A DNA stretch of 64,000 nucleotides from the NCBI GenBank assembly GCA_902614055.1, contig CACMJX010000003.1, positions 1 through 64,000 on the forward strand, read 5' to 3'. Source of the DNA: an uncultured Pelagibacteraceae bacterium. GTDB lineage: Bacteria; Pseudomonadota; Alphaproteobacteria; Pelagibacterales; Pelagibacteraceae. A program made the position numbers and the translations under genes. Below the pieces are notes generated by a model. The model ran no database searches, was not told where the DNA came from, and saw nothing but the letters and a program-made list of their open reading frames with translations. Positions within the stretch are counted from its first letter, which is position 1; the number at the start of each line of letters is the position of its first letter. This document shows positions 39,275 through 49,072 of the stretch, piece after piece.

Positions 39275-42200
39275 CTTTTCCAACTAAACTTTTATTTGTA
39301 ATAGGGTTTTCTAATTTATTTAGCATTTCTTTAGGACAAACCTGAAGGAAATTATTTAATTCATCATCAAAATTTTCAATAATTTTTGCTGACAAATTTG
39401 AATTAGTTTCTTGAGAATGTTTTAAAACTAAATCTTTTAGATAAGTTTTCCAATATTCTGTCTCAGGTGTTTGCCAAACTATTGTTTCAGGATTAGCTTT
39501 TTTTACAAACTGACTTTTTGGATCATATATAAATGCCATACCACCAGTCATACCAGCTCCAAAGTTATCGCCTACTTCACCTAATATTACTATTGACCCA
39601 CCTGTCATGTACTCACAACCATTTGAATCGCAACCTTCTATAACTGCAGTTGCACCTGAATTTCTAACAGCAAATCTTTCACCAGCTTGTCCTGCTGCAA
39701 AAAGATATCCTGATGTTGCTCCATACAGAACTGTGTTTCCTATTATTGTATTTTCGTTTGATATTAAATTACTCTCATCTTGAAGTTTAATTACTATAGA
39801 TGCGCCTGAAAGACCTTTTGCAACGTAATCATTGGCATCTCCTTTTAAAATTAATTTTAGTCCTTTAACACCAAAGGCACCAAAAGATTGACCAGCTGAA
39901 CCTTTAAAGTTAATTGCAAAAGTATTTTCTTCTAATTTATTATTTCCAAATTTTTTATAAAGATTATATGAAATTCTTGTTCCAACAGCTCTATCAGTAT
40001 TTTCAATTGTATAAATATTATCAAGCGGTAATTTTCTATTTATTAAACTTTCTATCTCAGGCCAAATTTTTTGGTCTAAAGTATCTGGTACTTCATTTAT
40101 TATAGGAGTTTCACAATATCTTTTATTTATGCCTGGATCAGCTTGAACAAATAAAGGATTTAAATCTAAGTCATCTAAATTTGGCGATCCTTTACTGACT
40201 TGTCTTAATAAATCTGTTCTTCCAATTACTTCGTTTAAATTTTTAAATCCCAAACTTGATAATATTTCTCTAACTTCTTGAGCTATGAAAGAAAATAGAT
40301 TTACTATTTTATCTGGGGTACCAGTAAATTTTTTTCTTAATTCATCATCTTGGGTACACACTCCAACTGGACATGTATTAGAATGACATTGTCTCACCAT
40401 TATACAACCCATTGCAACCAGCGCTGTTGTTGCTACGCCAAATTCTTCGGCTCCCATCATTGCAGCTATTACAACGTCTCTTCCTGTTTTAATTCCTCCA
40501 TCTGTCCTTAGTGTAACTAAGTGTCTTAATTTATTTAAAGTTAATACTTGGTTTGCCTCTGTTAGGCCCATTTCCCATGGAATACCAACATATTTAACAC
40601 TTGTTTGTGGCGTTGCACCTGTTCCACCATTGTGACCTGAAATTAATATTATGTCCGCTTTTGCTTTAGCAACACCAGCAGCAATTGTTCCTATACCAGA
40701 AGAGGCAACTAATTTAACACCAACTCTTGCCTTAGGATTAATTTGTTTTAAATCATAAATAAGCTGAGCTAAATCTTCAATTGAGTAAATATCGTGGTGT
40801 GGTGGTGGCGAGATCAAAGTTACACCAGGCGTAGAATGTCTTAGTCTTGCAATTTCCTCTGTTACTTTAAATCCTGGTAGTTGTCCACCTTCACCGGGTT
40901 TTGCACCTTGAGCAATTTTAATTTCAATTTCATTACAATTGTTTAAATAGTTAATAGTTACTCCAAATCTCGCTGACGCAATTTGTTTTACCCTAGAATT
41001 TGCACTATCTCCATTATTTAATACTTTAAATCTTTCCTCGTCTTCTCCACCTTCTCCGCTACATGAAGCTCCTTTAATTCTATTCATTCCCATGGCAAGT
41101 GTTTCGTGTGCCTCTTTTGATAAAGCGCCATGAGACATACTTCCACTTCCAAATCTTTTCATAATCTCAGTTATTGGTTCAACTTGGTCAATATCAATTG
41201 CCCTTTGATTTTTAAAGTCAATTAAATCTCTTAAACTAATTGGTTTTAAACCATAAATACCCTTAGTATATTTTTTATAGGTTTCGTATGAATTTGAGCC
41301 TACGGCTGCTTGCAAAAGATGAATTAATTTTCCTTGATATTGGTGTGTTTCACCATTTTTTCTATATCTATAAATTCCACCAATAGGAAGAATATTAGAA
41401 TGAATATCAAATGCATCTTTATGTATAGATCTTATTTTTTTTTCAATACCAGTTAAACCTATTCCAGAAATTTTAGATAATACTCCAGGAAAATAATCTT
41501 TTACAATTGTTCTACTTAATCCCACAGTTTCAAAATTACATCCACCTCTATATGAACTTAAAACTGATATACCCATCTTTGACATTATTTTTAATAGTCC
41601 AAGGTTTACTGATTTTATATATCTACCCACACACTCATCAAATGAGAAATTCCCAAAAAGCTTTTTTGAATATCTTTGATGTAAACTATCAAATGCTAAG
41701 TAGGGATTGACTGTTGTTGCTCCAACACCTATTAATGTTGCAAATGAATGGGTGTCTAAGGCATCTCCTGTTTGTACATTAATTGACGCATAGCCTCTCA
41801 AGCCTAATTTAATTAAATGAGTATTTATTGCACCAATGCATATCAGCATCGGCATTGGCAATTTTGTTTCTGATATATTTTTATCAGACAAAATAAGTTG
41901 ATTATTACCTTCTCTAACTGCTTTTTCAGCATTATTTTTTAATAATTCAATAGAATCCTCTAAACTTCGATCAGTATTAAATGTACAATCTAAAATTTTA
42001 TAATTATCTCCAAAATACTTTATAAATTTTTCAAACTGTGTGTTTGATAAAATTGGACTATCTAAAACATAAATATTTTCCTCAGTTAGATTAGAAAAAT
42101 CCAGTATATTTCCCAAATTCCCAAATCTAGTCTTCAAGCTCATCACCTTATTTTCTCTAAGTGAATCAATTGGGGGATTGGTTACCTGACTAAAATTCTG

Positions 42201-43766
42201 TCTAAAATAATGATATAGAGGTCTATATTTATCGGATAAAACTGCAAGTGGAGTGTCATCTCCCATAGAACCAGTTGCTTCTTTAGCATCCTCAGCCATA
42301 GGATGCAAAATTAACTCCAGGTCTTCTAGACTATAACCAAAACAATGTTGAATCTTTTTTAGATCAGAACCTGAAAACTCACTTTTCTCATTTTCTATAG
42401 TTAATGATTTATCTAATTCAATTATTTGATTATTAAAGTGTTTGTATTCTTTAGACAAATAATTCTTTATTTGATTGTTTGTATAAACTTTTCCTTTTTC
42501 AATTCTTACTCCTAATATTTCACCTGGTCCTAATCTTCCTTTTGAAACAATTTTCTTTTCATTAAGGTCGATCATTCCTGTCTCAGAACCTGCAAACAAA
42601 AGTTTATCTCTTGTGATGGTATATCTAAGAGGTCTTAGTCCATTTCTGTCACTACCTACAATAACCCACTCGTTATCAGTTGCAGCTATAGCAGCAGGTC
42701 CATCCCAAGGTTCCATTGTACTATTTAAAAAGTTGAAAAGTTGTTGGTGATCTTTTGGAAGAACTTTACTTTTTTTTGACCAAGCATCAGGAATTAGCAT
42801 AAGTTTCGCTAATGGTGCTGAATGTCCAGAAATATTTAATAATTCAAATACATTATCTAATGAAGCAGAATCAGAATTACCTGCAGGGATTACAGGCTTT
42901 AAATTTTCCATATCATCAAACAAAGGACTAAACATTTCTTCTTCGTGAATTCTCATCCAATTTATGTTTCCTTTTAAAGTGTTTATCTCTCCATTATGAG
43001 CAATTGATCTAAAAGGTTGGGCTAAGTCCCAACTTGGAGCTGTATTAGTAGAAAATCTTTGGTGGAAAATTGCATAACGTGAAATGAAACGCTCATCTTT
43101 TAAATCTGGATAAAAATCAGATAAAGATTCTGCTAAGAACATTCCCTTATAAATTATTGATTTCGAGCTGAATGAACAAATATAAAAATTGTTTAATTGA
43201 TTTCTTAAAGCTTCTTTTTCAATTTTTCTTCTAGTTTCATAAAGAGCTCTTTCTAAATCTTTACCATGAATTGACTTATCGTTATGGGTAAAAAGAACTT
43301 GCGCAATTTCAGGTCTTGTTTGTTCTGCCTTTTCACCTAATACAGAAGGATCAACGGGTACTTGTCGCCATCCATAAATATTAAAATTCTTTTTTGTTAA
43401 TTCACTCTCTACAATTGATCTGCATTGCTCCTGTCCTCCAAAGTCATTTCTTGGCAAGAAAATCATTCCCACACATAAATCTGAGTTATCGTGCTCATGA
43501 CCTGTTATTTCAATTTTTTCTGCAAAGAAATCATTTGGTATTTCAATGTGAATACCTGCTCCATCTCCAGTTTTACCGTCTGCATCAATTGCACCTCTAT
43601 GCCATACAGCTTTTAGAGCCTCGATACCGTATTCGACTACTTTTCTTGATTTTAGACCCTCAGTTGATGCAACAAGACCTACTCCGCATGCATCATGTTC
43701 CATTGTTTCATCATAAACATGATTTTTTTTTAAAAGTTTACGATTTTTGTTTTGGATATCCATCAT
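39267..43766 (-). CDS. gltB: Glutamate synthase large subunit
   Basis: Makes glutamate from glutamine and 2-oxoglutarate, with GltD supplying electrons. The 1499 residues follow the full plan: a short propeptide then Cys27 (EHDACGVGLV), which becomes the Ntn glutaminase nucleophile, the central domain, the FMN-binding synthase domain (GAKPGEGGQLPG, SGHNGGTGATPQTS), the 3Fe-4S cysteines CHSNTCPVGVC, and the C-terminal beta-helix domain with GGSIVILGEVGDNFGAGMTGG. The start overlaps the gltD stop by four bases (ATGA). Confidence 0.97.
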   Translation of the reverse strand: MMDIQNKNRKLLKKNHVYDETMEHDACGVGLVASTEGLKSRKVVEYGIEALKAVWHRGAIDADGKTGDGAGIHIEIPNDFFAEKIEITGHEHDNSDLCVGMIFLPRNDFGGQEQCRSIVESELTKKNFNIYGWRQVPVDPSVLGEKAEQTRPEIAQVLFTHNDKSIHGKDLERALYETRRKIEKEALRNQLNNFYICSFSSKSIIYKGMFLAESLSDFYPDLKDERFISRYAIFHQRFSTNTAPSWDLAQPFRSIAHNGEINTLKGNINWMRIHEEEMFSPLFDDMENLKPVIPAGNSDSASLDNVFELLNISGHSAPLAKLMLIPDAWSKKSKVLPKDHQQLFNFLNSTMEPWDGPAAIAATDNEWVIVGSDRNGLRPLRYTITRDKLLFAGSETGMIDLNEKKIVSKGRLGPGEILGVRIEKGKVYTNNQIKNYLSKEYKHFNNQIIELDKSLTIENEKSEFSGSDLKKIQHCFGYSLEDLELILHPMAEDAKEATGSMGDDTPLAVLSDKYRPLYHYFRQNFSQVTNPPIDSLRENKVMSLKTRFGNLGNILDFSNLTEENIYVLDSPILSNTQFEKFIKYFGDNYKILDCTFNTDRSLEDSIELLKNNAEKAVREGNNQLILSDKNISETKLPMPMLICIGAINTHLIKLGLRGYASINVQTGDALDTHSFATLIGVGATTVNPYLAFDSLHQRYSKKLFGNFSFDECVGRYIKSVNLGLLKIMSKMGISVLSSYRGGCNFETVGLSRTIVKDYFPGVLSKISGIGLTGIEKKIRSIHKDAFDIHSNILPIGGIYRYRKNGETHQYQGKLIHLLQAAVGSNSYETYKKYTKGIYGLKPISLRDLIDFKNQRAIDIDQVEPITEIMKRFGSGSMSHGALSKEAHETLAMGMNRIKGASCSGEGGEDEERFKVLNNGDSANSRVKQIASARFGVTINYLNNCNEIEIKIAQGAKPGEGGQLPGFKVTEEIARLRHSTPGVTLISPPPHHDIYSIEDLAQLIYDLKQINPKARVGVKLVASSGIGTIAAGVAKAKADIILISGHNGGTGATPQTSVKYVGIPWEMGLTEANQVLTLNKLRHLVTLRTDGGIKTGRDVVIAAMMGAEEFGVATTALVAMGCIMVRQCHSNTCPVGVCTQDDELRKKFTGTPDKIVNLFSFIAQEVREILSSLGFKNLNEVIGRTDLLRQVSKGSPNLDDLDLNPLFVQADPGINKRYCETPIINEVPDTLDQKIWPEIESLINRKLPLDNIYTIENTDRAVGTRISYNLYKKFGNNKLEENTFAINFKGSAGQSFGAFGVKGLKLILKGDANDYVAKGLSGASIVIKLQDESNLISNENTIIGNTVLYGATSGYLFAAGQAGERFAVRNSGATAVIEGCDSNGCEYMTGGSIVILGEVGDNFGAGMTGGMAFIYDPKSQFVKKANPETIVWQTPETEYWKTYLKDLVLKHSQETNSNLSAKIIENFDDELNNFLQVCPKEMLNKLENPITNKSLVGKAS

Positions 43767-45223
43767 GCAACTTTCATTTTTTGTTTTGATTGAAGATAAC
43801 TTTCAATTGAAGTGGCAGCATCTCTACCATCTTTAATAGCCCATACAACTAATGAGGCACCTCTTACTATATCTCCAGCCGCGAATACACCTGGTATACT
43901 AGTTTCCAAGGTATCAAAGTCGGCTTTTATTGTTCCCCACTGTGAAACTTGTAATCTAGGTTCCTGAAATAGAACTGGTAAATCTTCTGGATCAAAACCT
44001 AAGGATTTAATCACCAAATCAGCATTAATTTCAAATTCTGAGTTTTCTTCTGCAACGGGTCTTCTTCTTCCACTTTCATCTGGATCCGTTAATTTCATTT
44101 TATCTACAATAATACTATTTACTTTATTAGTTCCTCTAAACTCTTTTGGGTTACTTAACCAAATAAATTCTACACCTTCCTCCTCAGCATTGCCTACTTC
44201 TCTCGCAGATCCAGGCATATTTTCTCTGTCTCTTCTGTAAAGACATTTTACAGATTTAGCTTTTTGTCTTACAGAGGTTCTTACACAGTCCATTGCAGTA
44301 TCTCCACCACCAATTACTACTACATCTTTACCCTCAGCATTTAATGTTCCATTATCAAACATTTCGACTTTATCGCCTAAACCTTTTTTGTTTGAAGCTG
44401 TTAAGAATTCCATTGCAGGAAAAATATTACTTAGATCATTTCCAGGTAAGTTAACTTCTCTTGCTTTGTATACACCTGTTGAAATTAACAAGGCATCATG
44501 TTTTGATTGTAATTCTTTTAATGTAGAATCTTTACCAACCTCGAAATTATGAACAAATTTTATTCCACCTTCTTTTAAAAGTTTAATTCTTCTCTCAACT
44601 ACATGCTTTTCTAATTTAAAATTTGGTATTCCATAGATTAATAATCCACCTGCTCTGTCATATCTATCATAAATTGTTATTTGGTATCCTTTTTTTCGTA
44701 ATTCTTCACCACAAGCTAGTCCTGCGGGACCTGCTCCAATAATTCCAACACTTTGTTCATTTTCAATTTTTACATTTATTGGTTTTACCCAGCCATTTTC
44801 CCATGCTTTATCAGTTAAATATTTTTCAACTGAACCTATTGTTACTGTTCCATGTCCCGATTGCTCAATTACACAGTTTCCTTCACATAACCTATCTTGT
44901 GGGCATATTCTTCCACAAACTTCTGGCATATTATTCGTACTTTGGGATAGATGGTAAGCTTCTTCATACCTTCCTTCTGCAGTTAACTTTAACCAATCAG
45001 GTATATTGTTACTTAATGGACAGTGAACCTGACAAAAAGGAACGCCACACTGTGAACACCTGCTCGATTGTTCTTTAGCTTTTTCATGAATAAACTCTTG
45101 ATAAATCTCTCCAAAATCCTCTTTTCTCAGGGATTTATCTCTTTTAGGTGGATTTTGTTGACCTATATCTACAAATTTAAGCATTTTATTTGTCATTTGA
45201 ATCGGCTTATACACCAGAAGCAT
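43763..45223 (-). CDS. gltD: Glutamate synthase small subunit
   Basis: NADPH-oxidising flavoprotein partner of GltB. Two 4Fe-4S cysteine clusters lie in SRCSQCGVPFCQVHCPL and CGRICPQDRLCEGNC; the FAD site is IGAGPAGLACGEEL and the NADPH site is VVVIGGGDTAMDCVR, with FAAGDIVRGASLVVWAI at the end. Start choice is uncertain. The ATG at 45223 has AAGGA three bases upstream, but conserved sequence begins near MLKFVDIGQ, so ATGs at 45196 or 45184 are possible. gltD precedes gltB here, and the two are coupled. Confidence 0.95.
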   Translation of the reverse strand: MLLVYKPIQMTNKMLKFVDIGQQNPPKRDKSLRKEDFGEIYQEFIHEKAKEQSSRCSQCGVPFCQVHCPLSNNIPDWLKLTAEGRYEEAYHLSQSTNNMPEVCGRICPQDRLCEGNCVIEQSGHGTVTIGSVEKYLTDKAWENGWVKPINVKIENEQSVGIIGAGPAGLACGEELRKKGYQITIYDRYDRAGGLLIYGIPNFKLEKHVVERRIKLLKEGGIKFVHNFEVGKDSTLKELQSKHDALLISTGVYKAREVNLPGNDLSNIFPAMEFLTASNKKGLGDKVEMFDNGTLNAEGKDVVVIGGGDTAMDCVRTSVRQKAKSVKCLYRRDRENMPGSAREVGNAEEEGVEFIWLSNPKEFRGTNKVNSIIVDKMKLTDPDESGRRRPVAEENSEFEINADLVIKSLGFDPEDLPVLFQEPRLQVSQWGTIKADFDTLETSIPGVFAAGDIVRGASLVVWAIKDGRDAATSIESYLQSKQKMKVA

Positions 45224-45323
45224 ATTTCCTTAAAGTATTACTAGGTAATATATATTGACATATATTTTTAAAAAACACAGATTTTACTGCATTTTCTATT
45301 TAACGCATAATTGATATGCATTT

Positions 45324-45352
45324 AAAAGATTGCCTTATTTAGGTAATCTTTT
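45324..45352. repeat. 12-bp hairpin upstream of uppP
   Basis: AAAAGATTGCCT, loop TATTT, AGGTAATCTTTT, with one G-T pair. It lies 21 bp before the uppP ATG, in the 150-bp divergent gap from gltD. It ends in four T on either strand, so it could be a weak bidirectional terminator, an operator or a leader hairpin. Confidence 0.45.
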
Positions 45353-45373
45353 AACTATCTATTAAAGTCCTTA

Positions 45374-46141
45374 ATGATTTCAGAATATATAGAAGCATCA
45401 ATTTTAGCGTTTGTTCAAGGTTTTTCGGAATTTATACCAGTAAGTTCCTCTGCACACCTCATAATTATATCAAAAATATCGAACTTTAGTATTAGTTCCC
45501 TTCAACTTGATATTAGTCTTCACTTAGGTTCCCTTTTGGCAATTATTTTTTATTTTAAAAAGGATTTAGTAAATATTTTAGGAAATAAGTCTTTATTATT
45601 ACTTATAATTTTAGGTTCTTTACCATTAGTTATTGTTGGTTATTTTATTTATACATCGGGGCTAATTGAAAATTTAAGAAATTTAAAAGTTATAGCATGG
45701 ACAACTTTAATATTTGGTATTTTATTATTTATTGCAGACCGATCTAGTATTAAAAAAAAAATTGATACCAGTTTAAGTTTAAAAAATATTTTAATCATTG
45801 GTATTTTTCAAATTTTAGCTGTTATACCTGGTGTAAGTAGATCGGGTATAATAATTACAGCTTCAAGGTTTTTAAATTTCGATAGAGTAGATTCTTCAAA
45901 AATATCTTTTTACCTATCAATACCTGCATTAGCGGGAGCAAGTATACTTAGTTTGAAAGATGCGATGAATGCAAATATAGATTTGAACATATTATTTTTA
46001 TATTCAATAATATTTTCATTTATAGTTTCTTATTTAACAATCAAATATTTTTTAATTTATGTAAAAAATTTTAATTTAAATATTTTTGTTTATTACAGAA
46101 CTTTTCTTGCTTTAATTCTTTTTGTAATTGCTTATAGCTAA
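45374..46141 (+). CDS. uppP: Undecaprenyl-diphosphatase
   Basis: Integral membrane phosphatase that recycles the C55 lipid carrier for peptidoglycan and glycan export. The 255 residues show both family motifs, QGFSEFIPVSSSAHL near the N-terminus and PGVSRSGIIITASRF in the middle, and about seven hydrophobic helices. It converges with the EamA transporter, overlapping by 4 bp. Confidence 0.95.
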   Translation: MISEYIEASILAFVQGFSEFIPVSSSAHLIIISKISNFSISSLQLDISLHLGSLLAIIFYFKKDLVNILGNKSLLLLIILGSLPLVIVGYFIYTSGLIENLRNLKVIAWTTLIFGILLFIADRSSIKKKIDTSLSLKNILIIGIFQILAVIPGVSRSGIIITASRFLNFDRVDSSKISFYLSIPALAGASILSLKDAMNANIDLNILFLYSIIFSFIVSYLTIKYFLIYVKNFNLNIFVYYRTFLALILFVIAYS

Positions 46142-47022
46142 TTTTTAGAACCAGGTGAAATTTGAGAAGAAATTACTGCAATCAATATTAATAAACATCC
46201 AATCATGTTATTAGTACTTAAAAATTGATTGAGAATAATCCATCCCGCTACAGCTGCAAATACTCCCTCGAGAGAATAAATAATTGCTGCTGGTGCCTCT
46301 TCTATATTTTTTTGAGCATACATTTGTAATGTAAAGGCTATACCGCCTGATAGTGCTCCTGCGTAAAGAATAGAGCTACTTTCCATTAATATTTTAGAAA
46401 TATTTATTTCTTCAAAAATATAAGAAAAGATTAATGAAAGTGTTGCAACAAATAATGCTTGAAGTGCAGCATAAAACATTGGAATATCAAATTCTTCCAT
46501 GAACTTACCTGCAAAAATTATATGCAAAGCCCAAAATACCGAGCACAATATAACTAGACCATCACCTAACATAATTTCTGAGTTAGAAAAATCACTTAGA
46601 AGATATACACCAAGGATACAAAGACCAATTGCAGGCCATATACTCCAATGAACTTTTTTGGAGTAGATGAAAAATAACAAAATTGGAACTATCGGTACGT
46701 AAAATACTGTAAAAAAAGCTGCATTTGCAATATTTGTATATTGGAGAGCAGCTTGTTGTAAAAAAGTTCCCAAAAACAATGATAATCCCATGAAAACTAA
46801 ATATTTTATAAAAAGTTTCGATTTTGAAAGTATTTCAGGTTTAATTTTCCTCCTCTCAAATAATAAGGCAAGTGGTAATATTGTAAAAAAGCCAACAATA
46901 AATCTTGCTGAATTAAAAGTTAATGGACCGATATTATCCATACCAGTGTCTTGAGCGATGAAAGCCGTTCCCCAAATAAAAGTTGTGACTAGCGCGCAGA
47001 CCATTGAAAGGGATTTTGTCAT
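46138..47022 (-). CDS. EamA-family (DMT) permease
   Basis: A 294-residue drug/metabolite transporter with about ten membrane helices in two EamA repeats. The N-terminal repeat has TFIWGTAFIAQDTGMDNIGP, and the C-terminal repeat has IIYSLEGVFAAVAGWIILNQFLS, the typical second-repeat motif. Substrate unknown; relatives export amino acids or other metabolites. It is the last gene of the run aceE-aceF-dioxygenase-permease (26 bp after the dioxygenase). Confidence 0.88.
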   Translation of the reverse strand: MTKSLSMVCALVTTFIWGTAFIAQDTGMDNIGPLTFNSARFIVGFFTILPLALLFERRKIKPEILSKSKLFIKYLVFMGLSLFLGTFLQQAALQYTNIANAAFFTVFYVPIVPILLFFIYSKKVHWSIWPAIGLCILGVYLLSDFSNSEIMLGDGLVILCSVFWALHIIFAGKFMEEFDIPMFYAALQALFVATLSLIFSYIFEEINISKILMESSSILYAGALSGGIAFTLQMYAQKNIEEAPAAIIYSLEGVFAAVAGWIILNQFLSTNNMIGCLLILIAVISSQISPGSKN

Positions 47023-47048
47023 TATATTTAATTAGATAATTTTATTAA

Positions 47049-48149
47049 TTAATTTATTCCGTTTAACTTACAAGAGCTGTCAAAATCCTCTTTGTTAATA
47101 TAACATCCAGACATTTTTCTAACTCCATTAAACGATCCTCTACCATGAAGTATTCGCCAATTATTAAATATTAGAAGTTCTCCAGGTTTAAGGATATATC
47201 GCCACTGATAATCTTTATTATTCGCAATAAGATCAAATTTTTTTATTGCTTCATAAAACTTCAATGTTAAATCTTTTTCAAATCTAAATGGTGCTCGATC
47301 ATAATTATTAAAACTAACTTGAACTATTTCATTATTTTCATTTAACTTAAATATTGGTCTTTCAGCCTCAAGATAAACACCATCACCGATATAATTTCCC
47401 TTAACATTTATTTTTGTCATTAATTCATACATCGGCTGGTTTTCTTTTTTTATTGTTTCTGCTATTTTTAATCCATCAACCATAATAGATTCACCACCTT
47501 GAGCATTATATTCACAACATAGTAATAATTGTAATCCTGGAGCGTCATTACTATATGTTGAATCTGTATGAGGTCTCAGTTCTTCTTGAGTGTATGCGCT
47601 ATCTGCTTTATTTTCATCTGACTCAAAACTCCATAGTCCTCCAAATATAGAGTTTCTTACATAACCAATTCTATTTGCAATTGTTTCAACAGACTTTAAA
47701 TTAGTTTCACAATTTTTAATTACTGAAAATCCATAGTCATGAATATTTTTCAAAAAATATTTAAATCCTTCATTTGATAAAATTGAATTATAATCTAAAA
47801 AAATTTCTTCTTTTATTTCATTAGCTTTCCAGATTTTTAAATTAGATTTTACTTCTTTTTTCTTTTTTATTTTATTATTAGTTAGAAATTCAGATGAATA
47901 TTTAACTGGTTTTTCTAAATCAGGCCATGAGACACACAAATATTTTCCATTTTCAATTATTTCTGCCTTTTTAACTTTTAAATTTATATCTAAAGCTGCC
48001 GTAAATGTTTTCCTTTGGCTAGACCTTTTATCCCAATTTTGCTCATCTTTTGCATGATCTCTTAGCCAAATATTAGGAAAAATTTCAGAATTTTCTTCAT
48101 TAAAGTGGACGTGCACATCATCTGCTAGTATTTCAATTTTAGTAATCAT
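47049..48149 (-). CDS. Gamma-butyrobetaine/trimethyllysine dioxygenase-like (TauD family) enzyme
   Basis: A 366-residue Fe(II)/2-oxoglutarate oxygenase. A small N-terminal beta domain (about 1-90, with IWLRDHAKDEQNW) precedes the TauD-type jelly roll. The metal triad is His194 and Asp196 in RPHTDSTYS and the later His in ILHGRGSF; the 2-oxoglutarate-binding Arg is probably in GVRKMSGCY. The two-domain layout matches gamma-butyrobetaine and trimethyllysine hydroxylases, which act in carnitine metabolism. The cysteines that bind zinc in the N-domain of animal enzymes are not visible. The exact substrate is unproven. It overlaps the E2 stop by four bases. Confidence 0.82.
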   Translation of the reverse strand: MITKIEILADDVHVHFNEENSEIFPNIWLRDHAKDEQNWDKRSSQRKTFTAALDINLKVKKAEIIENGKYLCVSWPDLEKPVKYSSEFLTNNKIKKKKEVKSNLKIWKANEIKEEIFLDYNSILSNEGFKYFLKNIHDYGFSVIKNCETNLKSVETIANRIGYVRNSIFGGLWSFESDENKADSAYTQEELRPHTDSTYSNDAPGLQLLLCCEYNAQGGESIMVDGLKIAETIKKENQPMYELMTKINVKGNYIGDGVYLEAERPIFKLNENNEIVQVSFNNYDRAPFRFEKDLTLKFYEAIKKFDLIANNKDYQWRYILKPGELLIFNNWRILHGRGSFNGVRKMSGCYINKEDFDSSCKLNGIN

Positions 48150-49072
48150 TTACTCAAGTTATATGCAAAATTAGACCCAAGATTATCTTTTAATTCGTTA
48201 TTAAACTTCGCAGCCTCAGCACCATCTATAATTCTGTGATCATATGAGAGAGATAGTGGAAGCATGGTTCTTGGAACAAATTTACCATCAATAAATACCT
48301 GTTTTTTATAACTTCTACCAACGCCAAGTATAGCAACTTCTGGAAAGTTAATTATTGGTGTAAAAAACGAACCACCTATGCCACCTAAGCTTGTGATAGT
48401 CATTGACCCTCCAAAGAACTCTTTTTTATCAATTTTTAAATTTCTACAATCATCACTTACTTTTTTTAATTCCTCACTTAACTGATTGATATCTTTTTGA
48501 TTAGCATCTCTAATTTTAGGAACCATAAGTCCATGTTGAGTATCAACTGCGATACCAACATGAAAATACTTTTTAAAAGTAATCTTTCCATTTTCAATAT
48601 CATCAATTGATGAATTAAATGATGGAAATTTTTTAAGTGAAAGTACCAATGCTTTTATAATAAATGCAAGAGGAGTAATTTTTATTCTTTCTCCTGTATA
48701 ATTATCTTTTATTGAGCTTCTAAACTCTTCCATTTCTGTAATATCAGCCTCATCATGGTTAGTTACATGTGGAATGTTTGTCCACGAATTTACAAGATGT
48801 GGAGCTGCTATTTTTTTTACTCTAGGAATATCTTTAATTTCAACTTCCCCAAAATCTGAATGTTGATATTCGCTTTTAATAATTTTTTCTTTTTGTCTTT
48901 CACTATTATTCTGAGGATGATTGATTCTTGATGAGACAAAGTCTTTTAAATCTTTTTCAACAACCCTACCTGATCTCTCTGTTCCCTTAACATTATTTAT
49001 ATCTACTCCAAGTTCTCTTGCAAATTTTCTAACTTTTGGACTTGCGGATATTTTATTTGATTGATCAGACAT
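48146..49072 (-). CDS. aceF: Pyruvate dehydrogenase E2 (dihydrolipoyl acetyltransferase) lacking a lipoyl domain
   Basis: A 308-residue E2 beginning with the peripheral-subunit-binding domain (residues about 10-42: ASPKVRKFARELGVDINNV, then GRVVEKDL). A short linker precedes the catalytic acyltransferase domain, with IPHVTNHDEADITEM, GIAVDTQHGLMVPKI and the active-site SYDHRIIDG (His279). No lipoyl domain exists anywhere in the protein, although E2 normally carries one to three. The missing domain is at the N-terminus of the E1 encoded immediately upstream. The start ATG directly follows the E1 stop. Confidence 0.9.
   Translation of the reverse strand: MSDQSNKISASPKVRKFARELGVDINNVKGTERSGRVVEKDLKDFVSSRINHPQNNSERQKEKIIKSEYQHSDFGEVEIKDIPRVKKIAAPHLVNSWTNIPHVTNHDEADITEMEEFRSSIKDNYTGERIKITPLAFIIKALVLSLKKFPSFNSSIDDIENGKITFKKYFHVGIAVDTQHGLMVPKIRDANQKDINQLSEELKKVSDDCRNLKIDKKEFFGGSMTITSLGGIGGSFFTPIINFPEVAILGVGRSYKKQVFIDGKFVPRTMLPLSLSYDHRIIDGAEAAKFNNELKDNLGSNFAYNLSK

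Noticed and set aside
44779-45078. A 99-codon plus-strand frame inside gltD
   Set aside because: Shadow of the cysteine-rich N-terminus of gltD.
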